This document shows, in pieces, positions 1 through 11,959 of a stretch of 64,000 nt of DNA. Source of the stretch: Cycas panzhihuaensis. Taxonomy: Eukaryota; Cycadophyta. The translations under genes were made by a program, and so were the position numbers. The stretch covers positions 61,077,741 to 61,141,740 of the forward strand of contig CM041465.1 in NCBI GenBank assembly GCA_023213395.1, read 5' to 3'. Within the stretch, counting starts at the first letter, position 1. Each line of letters starts with the position of its first letter. Under the pieces are notes generated by a model, which was not told where the DNA came from, made no database searches, and was given only the letters and a program-made list of their open reading frames with translations.

Positions 1-2876
1 CAATTTGAGCATGTTGTGGTAGGGATGACATGGTATGAGTCTTTGGGTAAAGTGGGTCATGGTAACCAAGCATAAGTAGTGGGGTAAGGATCCTAATAAG
101 GACTAACTTAGGGAAGGATAAATGTAGCTAACCTAAAGGTGGTTCCTCTTATGTGAAAGAATGATCCACAAAAGAATAATCATCAAGATACTGAGAAGGT
201 TCTAGATATCCCTGCTCCACCAGTATGTTATACAGTTAGGTTGAATCTTTGGGAGGATAAACATATATGTCATGTACTTAAGGTTCTAAAGATTTGATGT
301 ATAATGATGAAACATCATGACCAAAGTGTGACAGGTACACTTGAGAATTAGGTGGAAGGCCTTTAAGTCTAAACGAGTGGCTAGGGATAGGTATTATTGT
401 TTCCATAGCTTTATTTGAGGATAAATAGAGGCTCCCCAATATAGTTTCTAGAAAGATGGTTGGGGTGTAAGGGGGACTTGGACTAGATATCTCTCGATTC
501 CTTTTTACAATTAAAATTGGGAGACACAAATCTTAAGAAGACCTAAGAGACCATCCTTATCTAACTCCTAAGGAGTCGTCTTTGCCTAGTAGTGTTGTCT
601 AATGGAGTACAAATAGATATGACAAAAGGCATGGATATATCCTTAACGTCCTTCCTAGGGATTCCTCTCATGTAGTCCTTTCAACCTTTTTATTTCTACT
701 AGGATGTAGGAGTGGGTAAGCTAATGCAAAAGTGGTTTGTCTTGCTTTATTTATTTTTTTTGTCTTGATTTATATCCACTTTGTTTGTTTTTCCTTTATT
801 AACTTTTCTCTTTTTGAATGATATTTATAGTTATTTTATGTTCCCTTATGTTTTATTCTTCTTTCTGGATTTTGATATTATAGAAAAGAGACAAGACCAA
901 GAGAGCAAGATAAATCTATACAACCAAAGAAACTACAAGATCAAACTCACATAAACCTTTTTTTTTGTTTTTTGTTTTTTATTTTTTTTGTTAAATCAAA
1001 ACAAGTAAACTAGAAATAATGCATGCAAGTTCTCTTTTTTTTTTTTTTTTTTTAAATAAAATATACATATGCAACTATGAAATAGATTTCCTATATGCAA
1101 TATGCACACTTCACTTCAACACTAATGATACTACCAAAATCTAAAATTTACTAAATGATTTTATATAAGTTTCTTTTAAAAGAGATCAATCAACATGCAA
1201 AACTAGCCAACATGCTTCAACCTTCATGCATGTAACCAACTCTCTTAAAAAGTGATGAACAATGCACAAAGAAGAGAGATTCTTAAAAGAAACTACTGCT
1301 ATTTTTTAGATAATTTTTAGACCTATGAGATGATAAATAAACCACAAATCTGAACAATAAACATTCATAAAAAATTAGTCCCCAAAGGTTCTATCATAAT
1401 TAAAGTAGTAAGAGCTCCAAAAGGATCCTTGAACCCTATGTAAAAACTAAGAATCAGAAATATTTTAACCATGAAACATCCTCAAATTTTTATTCTCAAG
1501 GTAAAAAAACTAACTTAAAAATAAGAGTGCATGCAACTATAAGAATATATGACAAAAATTTCTTTTCTATTGTAAAAAACACCTTAGAATAGTAGTTTTC
1601 TTTTCAATTGACCAACTCTTCCACAGACTTACCTTCAAAGTAAATCAAAGAAGAAAGAATAGAAATTAAAAGAGGCTAAACTAGAGCCCAATAATTCCAA
1701 AAGAGAGCAGTAAACTAACTAAAATATAAACTACTATAACAAAATAGGAAGGAATAGTTAGATATGTGGTGGAGAGATGACCATGCTCCACCCTAGTCTA
1801 CCCTTAAGGAACCTCATAAAGGGCTAACCTTTAAGTGTATATTTTAGTATCCAAAACTAACACAAGATCACGACAGCAATTAGTCAAAGAAAAGAAAAGT
1901 TTCTAAGCCAAAATCACCTTTAAAGCACCATGAAACAAGCTAGAAATATAATAGGAAATATCTTACCAAATCAAAAGAAGTTTGAAACATAAAACTTGAT
2001 GAAGATCCAAGAAAATAGAAGCTCATACCATCAACAATTGAATAATAATAATACATTGACAAAACTCCTTTAAGATTTCACCCAGTAGTCTTCAAGAAAT
2101 CAAAATTTTCAATCTCACAGCAGTAATCCTTAAGAAATCTCTAAAAATTTTAAAAAAATCTCATAAAACCATAGTAAAATCACTTCTAACTCCTCCACTT
2201 ACAACCCACTAAGACTCTATAATACTTTTGAGCATCGAAGGAATCAAATTCCACCAAATCTGGGTAGCATCATGTAAAATTTTACCACACTGCCTGAGTT
2301 TTCATTATATGATAGTGAAAAATATGACTGATCATATTTTTCACCTACTAAAAATGTAACTTTATTCTAAAAGCATGACTGGTCGCATTTTTGGCAATGC
2401 AAAAAATGTGATAATAGTGGAGTTATAAATTGATCAAAAAATAATAATACTTAAAATTGAATGAAGATCTAATCATGAAAATAACTTCATTAATGAGTAG
2501 ATGAGCCTAGAATTAGATGAAACTCATTAAATAAAAGCCCAAAATGTTAATTGAAAATAAAATTTGGGTGAAACCTTAGAAATAAAGTGAAAATAATAAA
2601 TTTTAAAAGAAGAATGAGGTTAAATTGATCATAAAGGAAAACTTTGGTGCCATAATTTAAGTCATCAGTGGATGATAGTAAAAAATGTAAAACACACCAT
2701 CATTCATCATCATTCATTAAATCAAATTCATACATTCTTTCATCAAAACATAGCCTAATCTAAGATCAAGTAAATCCATCATTCATTTTTTATGAAACCA
2801 TATATAAAACATGTCAAAACTTACTAATATCAATCAAATACAAATCAAAATGCCAAGTTTTAGTGAAACAAATTAA
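1..2876. other. Unassigned AT-rich sequence
   Basis: No domain, LTR pair or RNA gene was recognised here. It holds long T runs near 958-1000 and 1031-1053 and many short stop-interrupted frames. The longest minus-strand frame at the left (278-529, 83 codons) matches no family I know and has no supporting context, so it is not called as a gene. Base composition and decay resemble the surrounding retroelement leaders and UTRs, so old transposon sequence is the likeliest content, but that is inference. Confidence 0.5.
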
Positions 2877-3207
2877 TGTTGAATTCATTAATTCTTGGAT
2901 GATTAATTACATTATACATTTGTAATATTTGTAAATTGATTTATATAGAGGGTAGTTTTGTCATGAACAGGTTAAATGATAACTTAATATTATGAACCTA
3001 TGTGCATGAGGGTATTTTTTCTCATAAGATTAGAATAATGTAAATGTGTTTTAATCATGTAAGGTGTCAATTGTCACTGTATATGATCTTATATTTATTA
3101 TTCTTCAAGCCTCTTGTAACTATTATTTTTATTATATATGTGAAGCTTTATATGTAAAAAGGACTTATAATGTATAAGAAAAAATAACATTATTATTATT
3201 TTGCACA
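2877..3207. repeat. Candidate LTR abutting the broken end of copia A
   Basis: The segment starts TGTTGAATTC and ends TTTTGCA, so it has TG...CA ends and an LTR-like size of 331 bp. Its right end falls exactly where the reverse transcriptase frame of element A stops making sense, just after a GIKIVQ-like motif read on the minus strand. I found no matching 5-bp duplication and no second copy in the window, and A does not resume to its left. It may be an LTR of another element or simply a rearrangement border. Confidence 0.3.
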
Positions 3208-5590
3208 ATCTTTATTCCTAGATAATAATGCAACATTCCAAGATATGTCATTTTGAAACTCTTTAAAACTACCCTTTAATGAGTGCAATTGAATCTAGAT
3301 CACTCCCTATAATTAATATGGAATCTACATATGCTACTATAATGGAGACTAGTCCTTAATTAAATTTTATATATAGGTTGTGATCTGACTCACATCTATG
3401 GAATTTATTTTAGATAAGATATTTGTCTAATTTGGCATACCAAGATCTTAGTGCTTGTTTGAATCCATATAATATCTTTTTTAGTTTGTAGACTAGATTT
3501 TCTTGCACAGACTTGATGTATCCTTCTAATTGATGCATATAAACCTCTTCTTATAGATCTCCATTTAGAAATGTGTTTTCACATCTATTTAATAAATTTT
3601 CCATTCTTTCTAAGTAACTATTACAATTACTATTCCCATAGTGTATAATTTTACCACTGGTGAGAATGTTTTCTCATAGTGAATTCTAGTTGTATGTGTG
3701 TAACCTTTTATCACTAGCCTTGCCTTATACTTCTCAATTTCTCTATTTAGTTTTTCTTTTATTCTATATACCCATTTGTAATTTACAATGGACTTATTCT
3801 CAGGAGGTTCTACCAACTCTCAAGTCTCATTTTTATGAATGGCTTCCATTTTAGCATCTATTGTTATTTTTCAGGCTTGAAATTGGCTTACTTCCTTAAA
3901 TGTATTTGGTTCAATAGAGCAAATTAGTGCTTATGGTTTCCGAGATCTTGTTTTATGTTCAAGTACTTCTCCTTTTATTTCTTCAAGACTTTTAAGATAC
4001 CATTTTAGTACCTTTTTAGAGCTTTGCTCTTATTGTGATCTCTGCTCTTCTTCTTGTGTAGTTTCAAGATCTCTTGTATGATTGTTATCAAGTGTCCTTA
4101 CATTTAAAGTTTCACGTCTAGTTTCAACACCTCCTAAGGTAATTACTGATTCCTCATTTGATTGAATTATATTAAATTTTTTGTTATTAGTCTCTATATT
4201 TACTTCCTAATACTTTCTCTTAATGCCTTCATCAAATATCACATCCCAGTTAACATACAGTTTGATTATTTTTGGATCAAGATACTTATATGCTTTTGAT
4301 TGATTATTATATCCAACCATTATATATTCTATACTTTTATTATCTAATTTGGTTTTTTTTTAATCAGGAATATGCATATATGCTTTACAACCAAATACCT
4401 TAAGATGACTTACATTCAATTTATGACTAGTCTATGCTTCTTCAGGTGTTACATTATCTAAGGCTTGAGTTGGACTTCTATTAACTAGATACATAGCTAT
4501 ATTAACTACTTCTGCCTAGTATTTTTTTGACTTCCTGATTGTTTATTAAACATCAAGCTATTTCTAACATAATTCTATTTATTCTCTCAACCACACCATT
4601 TAAATAGGGTGTATAAGGAGTGGTGACTTGTCTACATATTCCATGCAACTTACAAAACTAAAGAAATTCTTTTAACACATACTCTCCTCCTCCATCAGAA
4701 TGGACAGATTTGATCTTCTAGCCACTTTCCAATTCTACTTCTACTTTGAATTCTTTAAAATATTCAAATGCCTCTAATTTATTAAATAAAAAATAGACCC
4801 TTATTTTTCTAGAGTAATTATTAATGAAGCTTAGAAAGTACCATGCATTATTTATTAAAACTGATGTTAAAGGACCACAAAGATCAGTATGGACTAAATC
4901 TAGTTTGTCTTGAACCCACCATGTGCTTTTTGTAAAAGGGATCTTGTATTATTTTTCCATCATATAGCTTTTGCATATAATTAAATTAAATGCTATATCA
5001 AACAAACCATTCATCATTCTTGATTTTTTTTAATCTTTCTAACCTATCATGTGAGATATGTATATACTTTAAGTGTTACATTTCATTAGTATCATTGCTT
5101 CTCATAGTAAGCAAATTTACATTAGACATGGTTTTGTTAGGTCCTTTATCAGGTAGCATAGGGGTGGAAAGTAACTTATAGAGTTTGTTGAAATTTACCC
5201 CTTTAACTATTACAACACCATTTTTCTTCATGTCTAAAATGTGAAAATGACTATTTCCATCAAATATTATTCTTATCTTTTTCTCACTTAACTGAGAAAT
5301 TGACAAGAGCTTTTTCTTTATTTTAGGTATAAAAAGGACATTGTCTATTTGTTAAAATTTTCCATCAATCTCTATGGTTACTTGACCAATACCTTTTATA
5401 TGAAAGGGAAAATTATCTCTTAGTTCCACAGACTTATTAAGATCATATGCTTTTAGAATTTTAAACCATTCTTAAACTTCAGTCATATGGTGGGGAAGCC
5501 CTTGGGTCAATATAATAATTTTTAGTGGCACTCAAATTAGCAACTAGAGTAACTACAAAGTTAGTTTCAATTTTATCTTCTATTCAATCT
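3208..5590 (-). pseudogene. Copia A pol remnant (protease, integrase, RT)
   Basis: Copia order is seen on the minus strand. The protease site near 5500-5560 reads D-P-R-A-S where D-S-G-A-S is expected. The GAG-pre-integrase region is at 5306-5076 (motif LYKLLSTPMLP). Integrase covers about 4930-4230, with a C-terminal segment of the KLDNKSIEYIMVGYNNQSKAY type near 4370-4270. RT starts near 3830 with NYKWVYRIKEK, KARLVIKGYT and YEKTFSPVVK, and ends at a YVDS (for YVDD) plus GMLHYYLGIKIVQ motif near 3210. Multiple stops and frame changes make it non-functional. The products would cleave, integrate and reverse-transcribe the element in virus-like particles. Confidence 0.8.
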
Positions 5591-6501
5591 CATTTTGTGT
5601 TGTAGTTGTATAAGACCTTCTTCCCTTTCTAGATTTTCACTCACCTTTGGTAGCATTAATATGGCTAGTGCCTTATTTATCTGTAGTGATAGTAGATATC
5701 AAAATCCCTACAATTACTTGAGAAGTGACTAGATTTCCTATAGTTAAAGTAGACCCTTATGTCATGTAGAGGAGTGGCTCTTGCTCTTACTATTCCTGTA
5801 GTCCAACACCCTTTGTTTATTGTTGGTGCTCTGCCTTGTGTTTTAGGTTTGTATTAACCTCCTTAACCTTCCAAGTTTAGTTTGATGATGAGTACTTCTT
5901 CCATCTCAGCATCTTCTTCATATCTCTGGTTTCTTTGTTCTTGGCCAAGCATGTAACCTATAAGAACATCAAGAGTCATAGTCATTGTTTCTCCTCCACC
6001 TATTATCATGTTAACCATGTTATCATATGATTTTGGTAGCTTGTTGAGTACAAGATATACCAACTTAATATTAGTTACTTTATCTCCTACTATGAGGAGT
6101 ATAATTTTAACATTGACTAATTTAGCTATGAAATTAGAAACTGACTAACCCTCTCTTATTTTAAGTTTATGTAGTTGTTCTTTAAGAGTAACTATTCTAG
6201 CTTTATTTTTCCAGATGAACATGGAAGATATTACTTTTTAAATTTCATAGGCACTTTTAATACAATCAACACATGTCAAAAGAGAATTTAAAATTGAAAG
6301 TTTGAGGAGAGATACAATACCATTATTCCTTTCTTCCTAATTCAACAAGTCTACTGTGTCTGTTGGCTATTTTTATTCCCTAATGGTGATTTTCTAGGCA
6401 TGTTTTACTCTTAATAGACCCTCAATCTTTATTTCCCATATGATAAAGTTTATTTCAATCAATTTATCAACTTCAAGCAAAGTTATAGTAGAGGAGGGCA
6501 T
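5591..6501 (-). pseudogene. Copia A gag remnant
   Basis: The minus-strand ATG at 6501 opens MPSSTITLLEVDKLIEINFI, a usual copia gag N-terminus. The UBN2/gag-polypeptide core reads LVLNKLPKSYDNMVNMIIGGG at about 6060-6000, ending in a QEQRNQRYEED stretch. A decayed zinc knuckle lies near 5720-5680, where expected Cys positions read Tyr (YYHYR). Gag would form the particle and bind the RNA. Start choice: it is the first ATG after the primer-site side leader and matches the gag start style of F and J. Several stops break the frame. Confidence 0.7.
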
Positions 6502-6569
6502 GATTGAATAATAAAGGTGAAGAAAATTATTAAAAAAACTTAGTTGCAAGATTATACAGTCGTATAGTA

Positions 6570-6791
6570 TGTTAGAATATTAATGCGCATTTGTTTTGTC
6601 CTACATACAAGTGGGTTCCACTCTTACTATATTGACATGTATTATAAATACACAACATAGTGTATCATATTGTATTTTTTGTAAGGATGTTTTGTTAATA
6701 CAATTTGAGGTACCTTAAGGGTACCATTCGATCTTGGAGGTGTTTGTTCTATTTGCGAATATTATCTTTTTGCAGGTTCTATTTTCTAATA
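6570..6791 (+). repeat. X 5' LTR
   Basis: Starts TGTTAGAATATTAATGCGC and ends TTTTCTAATA, immediately followed by the tRNA primer site. It contains a TATAAATAC box near 6651-6659, a plausible promoter. It pairs base for base with 9441-9662. Confidence 0.9.
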
Positions 6792-6805
6792 TGGTATCAG
6801 AATGC
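6792..6805 (+). promoter_or_regulatory. X primer binding site (initiator Met tRNA type)
   Basis: TGGTATCAGAATGC abuts the LTR end. The first ten bases match the usual copia initiator-methionine tRNA primer site. Confidence 0.85.
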
Positions 6806-8301
6806 TCAAGTTAAGAGAGGTATTTTTATTTGATATTAGAGCGATGATTTTGGAGGTACCATCAAGGGTTAAAAGCATATTTGAAAAGCAATGGCAAAAT
6901 TAAGACGAAATAGCTCCTTCTGTAAATTTTAAGTGGTCACACTATAAATTTTGAGGTTAAAGTGTAAAACTTATAGTAGTATTAATTTCGTCCTTTTTTT
7001 TTGCTGCCATATTTTTTGGGATAGATCTACAACCTCAACTTCAATGAGCTATAACTTTAGCTACAGGTATCCAAATGACCTCAATTTTTTTTTTATTCTA
7101 TGTGCCTTTTAATTTACTTTCTATTGTAAGTGGTTTAAGGTTCATCGAGGTTTAGAATAAAATGTTATTAGTAGTTTATCAGAAGGTACTATTACAGCCC
7201 TTAGAAACCCTAATTATGAAATTCTTAAAAGGGGCATAACTTTTGATCTAGTTATCAGATTTTAATTTTGTTTGAACCATTAGAATTTTATTTTAGAGCC
7301 CTTCATTTCCATCTATATTTTATGTATTTTTTAGCTATATGTTTTCCAAAAATAAGTTTTTTGAGAATTTAAGGGTTTCATATTGATATGGTGACGTGAA
7401 TGAGGCAATGGTAATGAGGTGATATAAGTATTTTACACTCTTAATTGGAAATAAAGTAGTGACATTTGGCATTGACATAGTGCTATCTTATATTTGATTT
7501 ACATAAATTAGGTAATGTTGCAATATGAGGTGACTGTTTGAGGCTCTCTTGTGTATGTTGTGCATGGGAGAGTACTGTTGCAATGTGAGATGACATCAAT
7601 TCATGTTGATGTGAATGTATTTGGCACTCTATTGGTGATTTATGGTGCATGATAGTGATTGTTTAATGATAGTTTGAGTGCCCTTTTATATGTGTTTATA
7701 TGAGAGAGCTATTGTGATATGATGTGGTGATGAAGTGATAATGCATGTGACTTATAGCAATTAAGTGCTCTGTGGAATGTGATTTACATGAAGGGGCTTT
7801 ATGGGCTTGATAAGGCAAACTTGAGGGCAAGGAAAATGGTGATTTAAGGCAATGAGGTGCTTGTTGTATGTGAGGTTACATGACAAGATTGGGTGTGTTT
7901 AAGGATGAGATTAGGCATATTTGATAATGTATTTTAATTGACTAAATAGGTAAAGAAAGATGAGTTTTTCTTTAAGTTACCTGAGTTGCAGGTGTAGTGG
8001 CATGAGTTGTGTTTTGGGAAATTAAGTAAAGTTTGTGTCTTGCCAATTTAATGGTGACACATGGCATGTATGATCATTATGAGATTTATGAGGCATTGAT
8101 TTGGTGAAGTGAGTGTTTTAGATTCTATACGACTGTTTATGAGAAATGGACAAGATGATGATGTGATGATGAAGTCAGTGATGTGAGGGACATGAGATAT
8201 AAGAAAGTTTATTGAGATTGATTAATGGGCATATTACCAATGTTATGTGAGTTTGTTGATTGAAAAAGGGGACACATTGTTTGGAGATGGCATTTACAAT
8301 C
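6806..8301 (+). other. X long leader
   Basis: About 1.5 kb between primer site and gag start without a recognisable frame. The right half (7400-8260) is rich in GTGATG/TGAGGTG-like words, giving a purine-skewed plus strand. Elements B and E have similarly long leaders, so length may be a feature of the family. Confidence 0.6.
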
Positions 8302-9431
8302 ATGGAGGATAATGATGTGGTTATGTATGTTCCTAAAATAAATGAATATTATTTAAAGGATTCATTTCTTTTGATACCTAAGTGTAATATAGAAGAATAC
8401 CTTTTTTGGATGATTAAAATGAGATGCTTTTTCACAGCTAGAGGTTTGTGGAAGATTGTTACTGATGGATATGATATCCCTAAAGATGAAGAAGAAAAGG
8501 AAATACTTGAGAAGAAAGACAAAAGGACATTCATTATGATTTATGTTGCATTCAACGAGGCTAATATTCCTTTCAAATACCATTTTGTCATTCTTGTAAT
8601 TCTATATACAAGTACTACTAAAGAAGCTTGGGATTTTGTAAAGGAAGTATTTGAACAAACTCTTAAAGAGACACAATGAGTGATTGAAAAGGCAATCAAG
8701 GCTAGTTATGGTTATGGTATAGGTACAATGAATGAAGAAAATATCAACAACACTGATTAAATGACATGTTAAGATGAAGAATGTATGAGTATTGATGAAA
8801 TTTCTATTAAATGTAAAGAAACGATGGTTGAATGCATTGATGACACTACAACTACTAATGAAAATGTTGAAAGTGATGAATCGATAAAGGTTTATTTAGA
8901 TGGCTCTATTATTTCAAGAGAAAGTAAATGTGAATCTGATGATCCCATAAACGATGAGTCTTGTAATGATTCAAGTCCAAATGATTCCCTTACTTTAGGC
9001 ATTGATTCAATTTCAAAGAGTATGCAAGTTGACCAAGATTTTGCTCCAAAGGTTGAAGAAATCATTATTGTACATGGTGATCAAGAACTTATACAGGATA
9101 ATGATGACAAGTAAGTTGTGTTTAAAGATGGTTACTTATAGGATCTTCATCACAATTAGACTAGACTAGCTATAATGAAGAATCAGGATTTATATTTACT
9201 AAAGCAACTACATCAACATCATCACTACAGAATTGAAGATGGAAATCAAGCTAAGGATATCATCTTACAAAGGCATCGGTACAGAATTAAAAATAAAAAT
9301 TAAGATGAAGACATCATTCTATAGCAAAGACATCACTATAAGATTGAAGACAAAGATCAAATTAAAGACATCATTTTCAAGACATTTCCAAGGACAAGGC
9401 ATCGCAAATACAAATGACCTAAATGTGCATT
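8302..9431 (+). pseudogene. X gag-like protein with acidic middle and C-terminal repeats
   Basis: One reading frame persists from ATG 8302 to about 9431, broken by stops but with little frame change. Residues 1-126 are a copia-type gag N-terminus: MEDNDVVMYVPKINEYYLKD, then a LWKIVTDGYD block and a TTKEAWDFVKEVFEQT block. Then comes an Asp/Glu/Ser-rich region (8785-9114) with a DESIKVYLDGSI motif. The end (about 9220-9380) has three tandem copies of a block like HHYRIEDGNQAKDII. No CCHC knuckle was seen. Element E has the same motifs in the same order; B shares the gag N-terminus and a poor acidic match. I chose ATG 8302 over the in-frame 8260 and 8287 because B and E start at the equivalent MEM/MEI codon. 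Its role is presumably particle protein; the acidic part is of unknown function. Confidence 0.75.
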
Positions 9432-9440
9432 AAGGGGGAG
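9432..9440 (+). promoter_or_regulatory. X polypurine tract
   Basis: AAGGGGGAG directly before the 3' LTR is the expected plus-strand DNA primer site for reverse transcription. Confidence 0.8.
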
Positions 9441-9662
9441 TATTGGAATATTAATGCACATTTGTTTTGTTCCACATGCAAGTGGGTTTCACTCTCACTA
9501 TATTAACATGTGTTATAAATACACAACATAGTGTATCATATTGTATTTGTTGTAAGGATGTTTTATTAATATAATTTGAGGTACCTTAAGGGTACCATTT
9601 GATCCTAGAGATGCTTATTCTATTTGCAAATATTATCTTATTGTAGGTTCTATTTTCCAACA
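9441..9662 (+). repeat. X 3' LTR
   Basis: 222-bp copy of 6570-6791. The terminal TG has become TA, and the end reads TTTTCCAACA. Duplicated target tagtg follows. Confidence 0.9.
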
Positions 9663-9667
9663 TAGTG

Positions 9668-10318
9668 TATACAAAAGTATGAATTTTTATAGATATATAG
9701 ATTTAAAAAAAAAAGGGCTCTAAATTGAAGTAATTGATAAAAAGAGTCCATATGCACAATTATTTTTCTTAGAAGATGTTTGGTTTGATAAAAAATGAAC
9801 GTTGAAGTTTTGTGTAGCGATTAAGGTTGAAAATAAAAAATGCTTTAAACCAAAAAATTAAAAATTTTAAATTTGCCTTGAAAATTGGTCTTAAAATATT
9901 TGTATTAATGAGAGGATTATATTGATATATGCTTTACCTAGATTGATTGAGTTATTTTGAAAAAAAATAGCCAAATCCTTCTCAAATTTGTGCCTTTAAA
10001 AAATGGGCCAAAACCCCTTTAAAATAACTTCAAATCACATTGCTCCTTTGAAGAAAAGTGATGTCCATGTTACTACAACTCTATTGGTGAAATTTGGGAG
10101 TGATTTGAGAACTTTAAATTTTTATGTTTGTATGATATCCATATAATGACTTTTTAATTAAATTTATCTTTTGAGTTGGATTTTACTTCAAATTGATTTG
10201 TCTCATATAAAGATTTGATTCTCTAGAATAACTTTTATTAATTTCTCTCAAAACCCTAATGACCTCCTTGTCCAAATTCAAACACAAAAAATAATTTTTA
10301 GTCAGACAGTCATAACTT
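9668..10318 (-). other. Leader of copia A
   Basis: Minus-strand leader of A between its primer site and the X insertion; it continues at 6569-6502. No coding frame was recognised. Confidence 0.5.
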
Positions 10319-10438
10319 GCTCTAATACTATGTAAGAAGAACCAAGTCATTTCATTAATGAGAATTAATCCTGTATAAATATATTACAACTCATGCTAGA
10401 TAATTGGCAACGACTCAATGTGATCTTACTATTTGTCA
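10319..10438 (-). repeat. A primer site and short 5' LTR
   Basis: The reverse complement of 10319-10330 reads TAGTATTAGAGC, a decayed TGGTATCAGAGC primer site. To its right, 10331-10438 starts TGTAAGAAG and ends TTTGTCA, giving TG...CA ends over 108 bp. No 3' partner remains in the window, so the outer edge is uncertain. Confidence 0.5.
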
Positions 10439-10573
10439 CTCAAAGAAAGAAAGGGGGATGATACATGACCCTCATAAATTATCTTAGAAACACTTTACTT
10501 TTACAAAAATATAAAACATTACTTATAATATGAACCTTATATCTTACTTTCTTATGCATCTACATTAGATTTT

Positions 10574-11731
10574 TGGTACTTAGATTCTGGAGCATCAAAG
10601 TATATCACCCCTCATAAGGAATATTTTATCAAAATAAATTAGGCATCTCTTCTTCCATTATTCTTATTGACAACAATCAGAGTCATCATAAGTTCTTTGG
10701 TCAAGGTATTATAACCTTTAATTAACCTAACAATGGGGTTTTTAAAGTCTCAAATATTTACCATGCACCCTCTTATAAACATAATTTATTTTTTGTCAAT
10801 CATATAACTAAATAATAGTCAAAAGTTACTTTTAATACAACTAAGTATTAAACCAAGAAAAAAAATGTTATTATAACTTACGATTTTAAAGAGAATGGAC
10901 TCTATAAAATCTTTGAAACCCTTAAGCATGTTTTTATTACATGTGACTCTTCTAATACTCTATGGCATAATTGTTATGTTCACTTGAATTATAATAGTCT
11001 TTAGTTGTTGAGCAAGTTATAGATGGTACATGACCTTCCTTTCATTCTAAAGAGTACTAAAATATGTTACATTTATGCTCTAAGGAAGTAACATAGAGAT
11101 CTATTTGTCAGGTCCATATGGCAGGATAAAGACAAACTTGAATTAATTCACTCTAATTTATATGGACCTATTTCAATTATTTCTCTTGAAGGTGCCAATT
11201 ATTTTATAACCTTCATGATGACCTCACCAGGAGATGTTGGATCTATCTCCTTAAAAATAAATCAGATGCTTTTGATATGTTTAAAGAATCTAAAGCTAAA
11301 GTTGAAACCTTTTCTAGAAAAAAAATTAAAATTTTAAGGAGTGACAGTGGAGGTGAGTACTTATCAAATGACTTCATCAACTACTACAAAATCCTTGGCA
11401 TTCAATGTCAACTTACTACAACATATACTCCACAACATAATGGTGTATTTGAGAGGAAAATTCACACAATTGTAGAGATAACTTGATTATTGCTTAAGGT
11501 AAAAGTTGTTTCTAAAGGTTTTTAGGGTAAAGCTAATAAACAATTTGTTTACTTATTAAACATGAGTCCCACTAAAGTAATATAGAATTTGACTCCTCAA
11601 AAAGTGTAGATCAATAAAATGTCCTCTATTTGTAATCTTCATGGTTTTAGTTATACTACTTATGTCCACATGCCTGATATAAAGATGCATAAACTAGATG
11701 ACAAAAGCAAAAAATGTATTCTTGTTAGGTA
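10574..11731 (+). pseudogene. Copia I pol, left part (protease and integrase)
   Basis: The protease motif FWYLDSGASKYIT begins near 10576 with the catalytic D-S-G intact. Integrase core runs about 11139-11490: LELIHSNLYGP (Asn for the first catalytic Asp), then ANYFITFMMT where FIDD is expected, then RSDSGGEYLSNDF and QHNGVFERKI with the last catalytic Glu present. The C-terminal segment at 11670-11731 reads HKLDDKSKKCIL. Frame changes occur between blocks, so it is a broken gene. Confidence 0.8.
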
Positions 11732-11929
11732 TGTTAGAACAATTAGAAGAGAATACTTGAATTCATTAATGAAAGAGAAATACTCTTGTATAAATACATC
11801 GTTATATATATGAGAGCCTTTGCATGTAGTTCAAATATCAACGTTATATTAAAGAGGGATTAGACACATAACGATCAAGTTAACTTTAGAGAACATAGAT
11901 ATAAAAGTTAAAATATTACTACTCTAACA
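11732..11929 (-). repeat. J 3' LTR
   Basis: Plus-strand text begins TGTTAGAACAATTAG and ends CTACTCTAACA. It is followed by CCCTTTCTTAAT, which on the minus strand is a purine tract AAGAAAGGG directly before TGTTAG. It matches 41192-41499 apart from the AT repeat there. Confidence 0.85.
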
Positions 11930-11959
11930 CCCTTTCTTAATATTTTATCTTTTATTTTT

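Larger units (their letters stand above)
6570..9662 (+). mobile_element. Element X: gag-only LTR retrotransposon
   Basis: A compact 3,093-bp element with two 222-bp LTRs (6570-6791 and 9441-9662) flanked by a near-perfect 5-bp duplication, tagta (6565-6569) and tagtg (9663-9667). Directly after the 5' LTR is a primer site TGGTATCAGAATGC, and directly before the 3' LTR a purine run AAGGGGGAG. Internal DNA holds a leader of about 1.5 kb and one gag-type frame. No protease, integrase or RT is present and there is no room for them. This is the structure of a TR-GAG type non-autonomous element. It sits in the leader of element A in opposite orientation. LTR copies differ by scattered transitions by eye. 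Confidence 0.88.
3208..10438 (-). mobile_element. Copia element A, 3'-truncated, split by X
   Basis: Degenerate Ty1/copia retrotransposon read right to left: a possible short 5' LTR (10331-10438), primer binding site, leader (10318 down to 9668 and 6569 down to 6502), gag (from 6501), protease, integrase and the first half of reverse transcriptase, which ends at 3208. The RNase H domain and 3' LTR are missing. X is inserted in the leader between 6569 and 9663 with a 5-bp duplication. The gag and pol arrangement and peptide style are close to element F (55065-60249), so the two are probably one family. Confidence 0.75.

Noticed and set aside
278-529. 83-codon minus-strand frame
   Set aside because: No family match, no repeat partner, no start or splice context; length is not exceptional for 64 kb.
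2877-3207. Candidate 3' LTR of element A
   Set aside because: It does not match the A 5' LTR at 10331-10438 and A pol stops before RNase H, so it cannot be the A 3' LTR. It is kept only as a low-confidence repeat.
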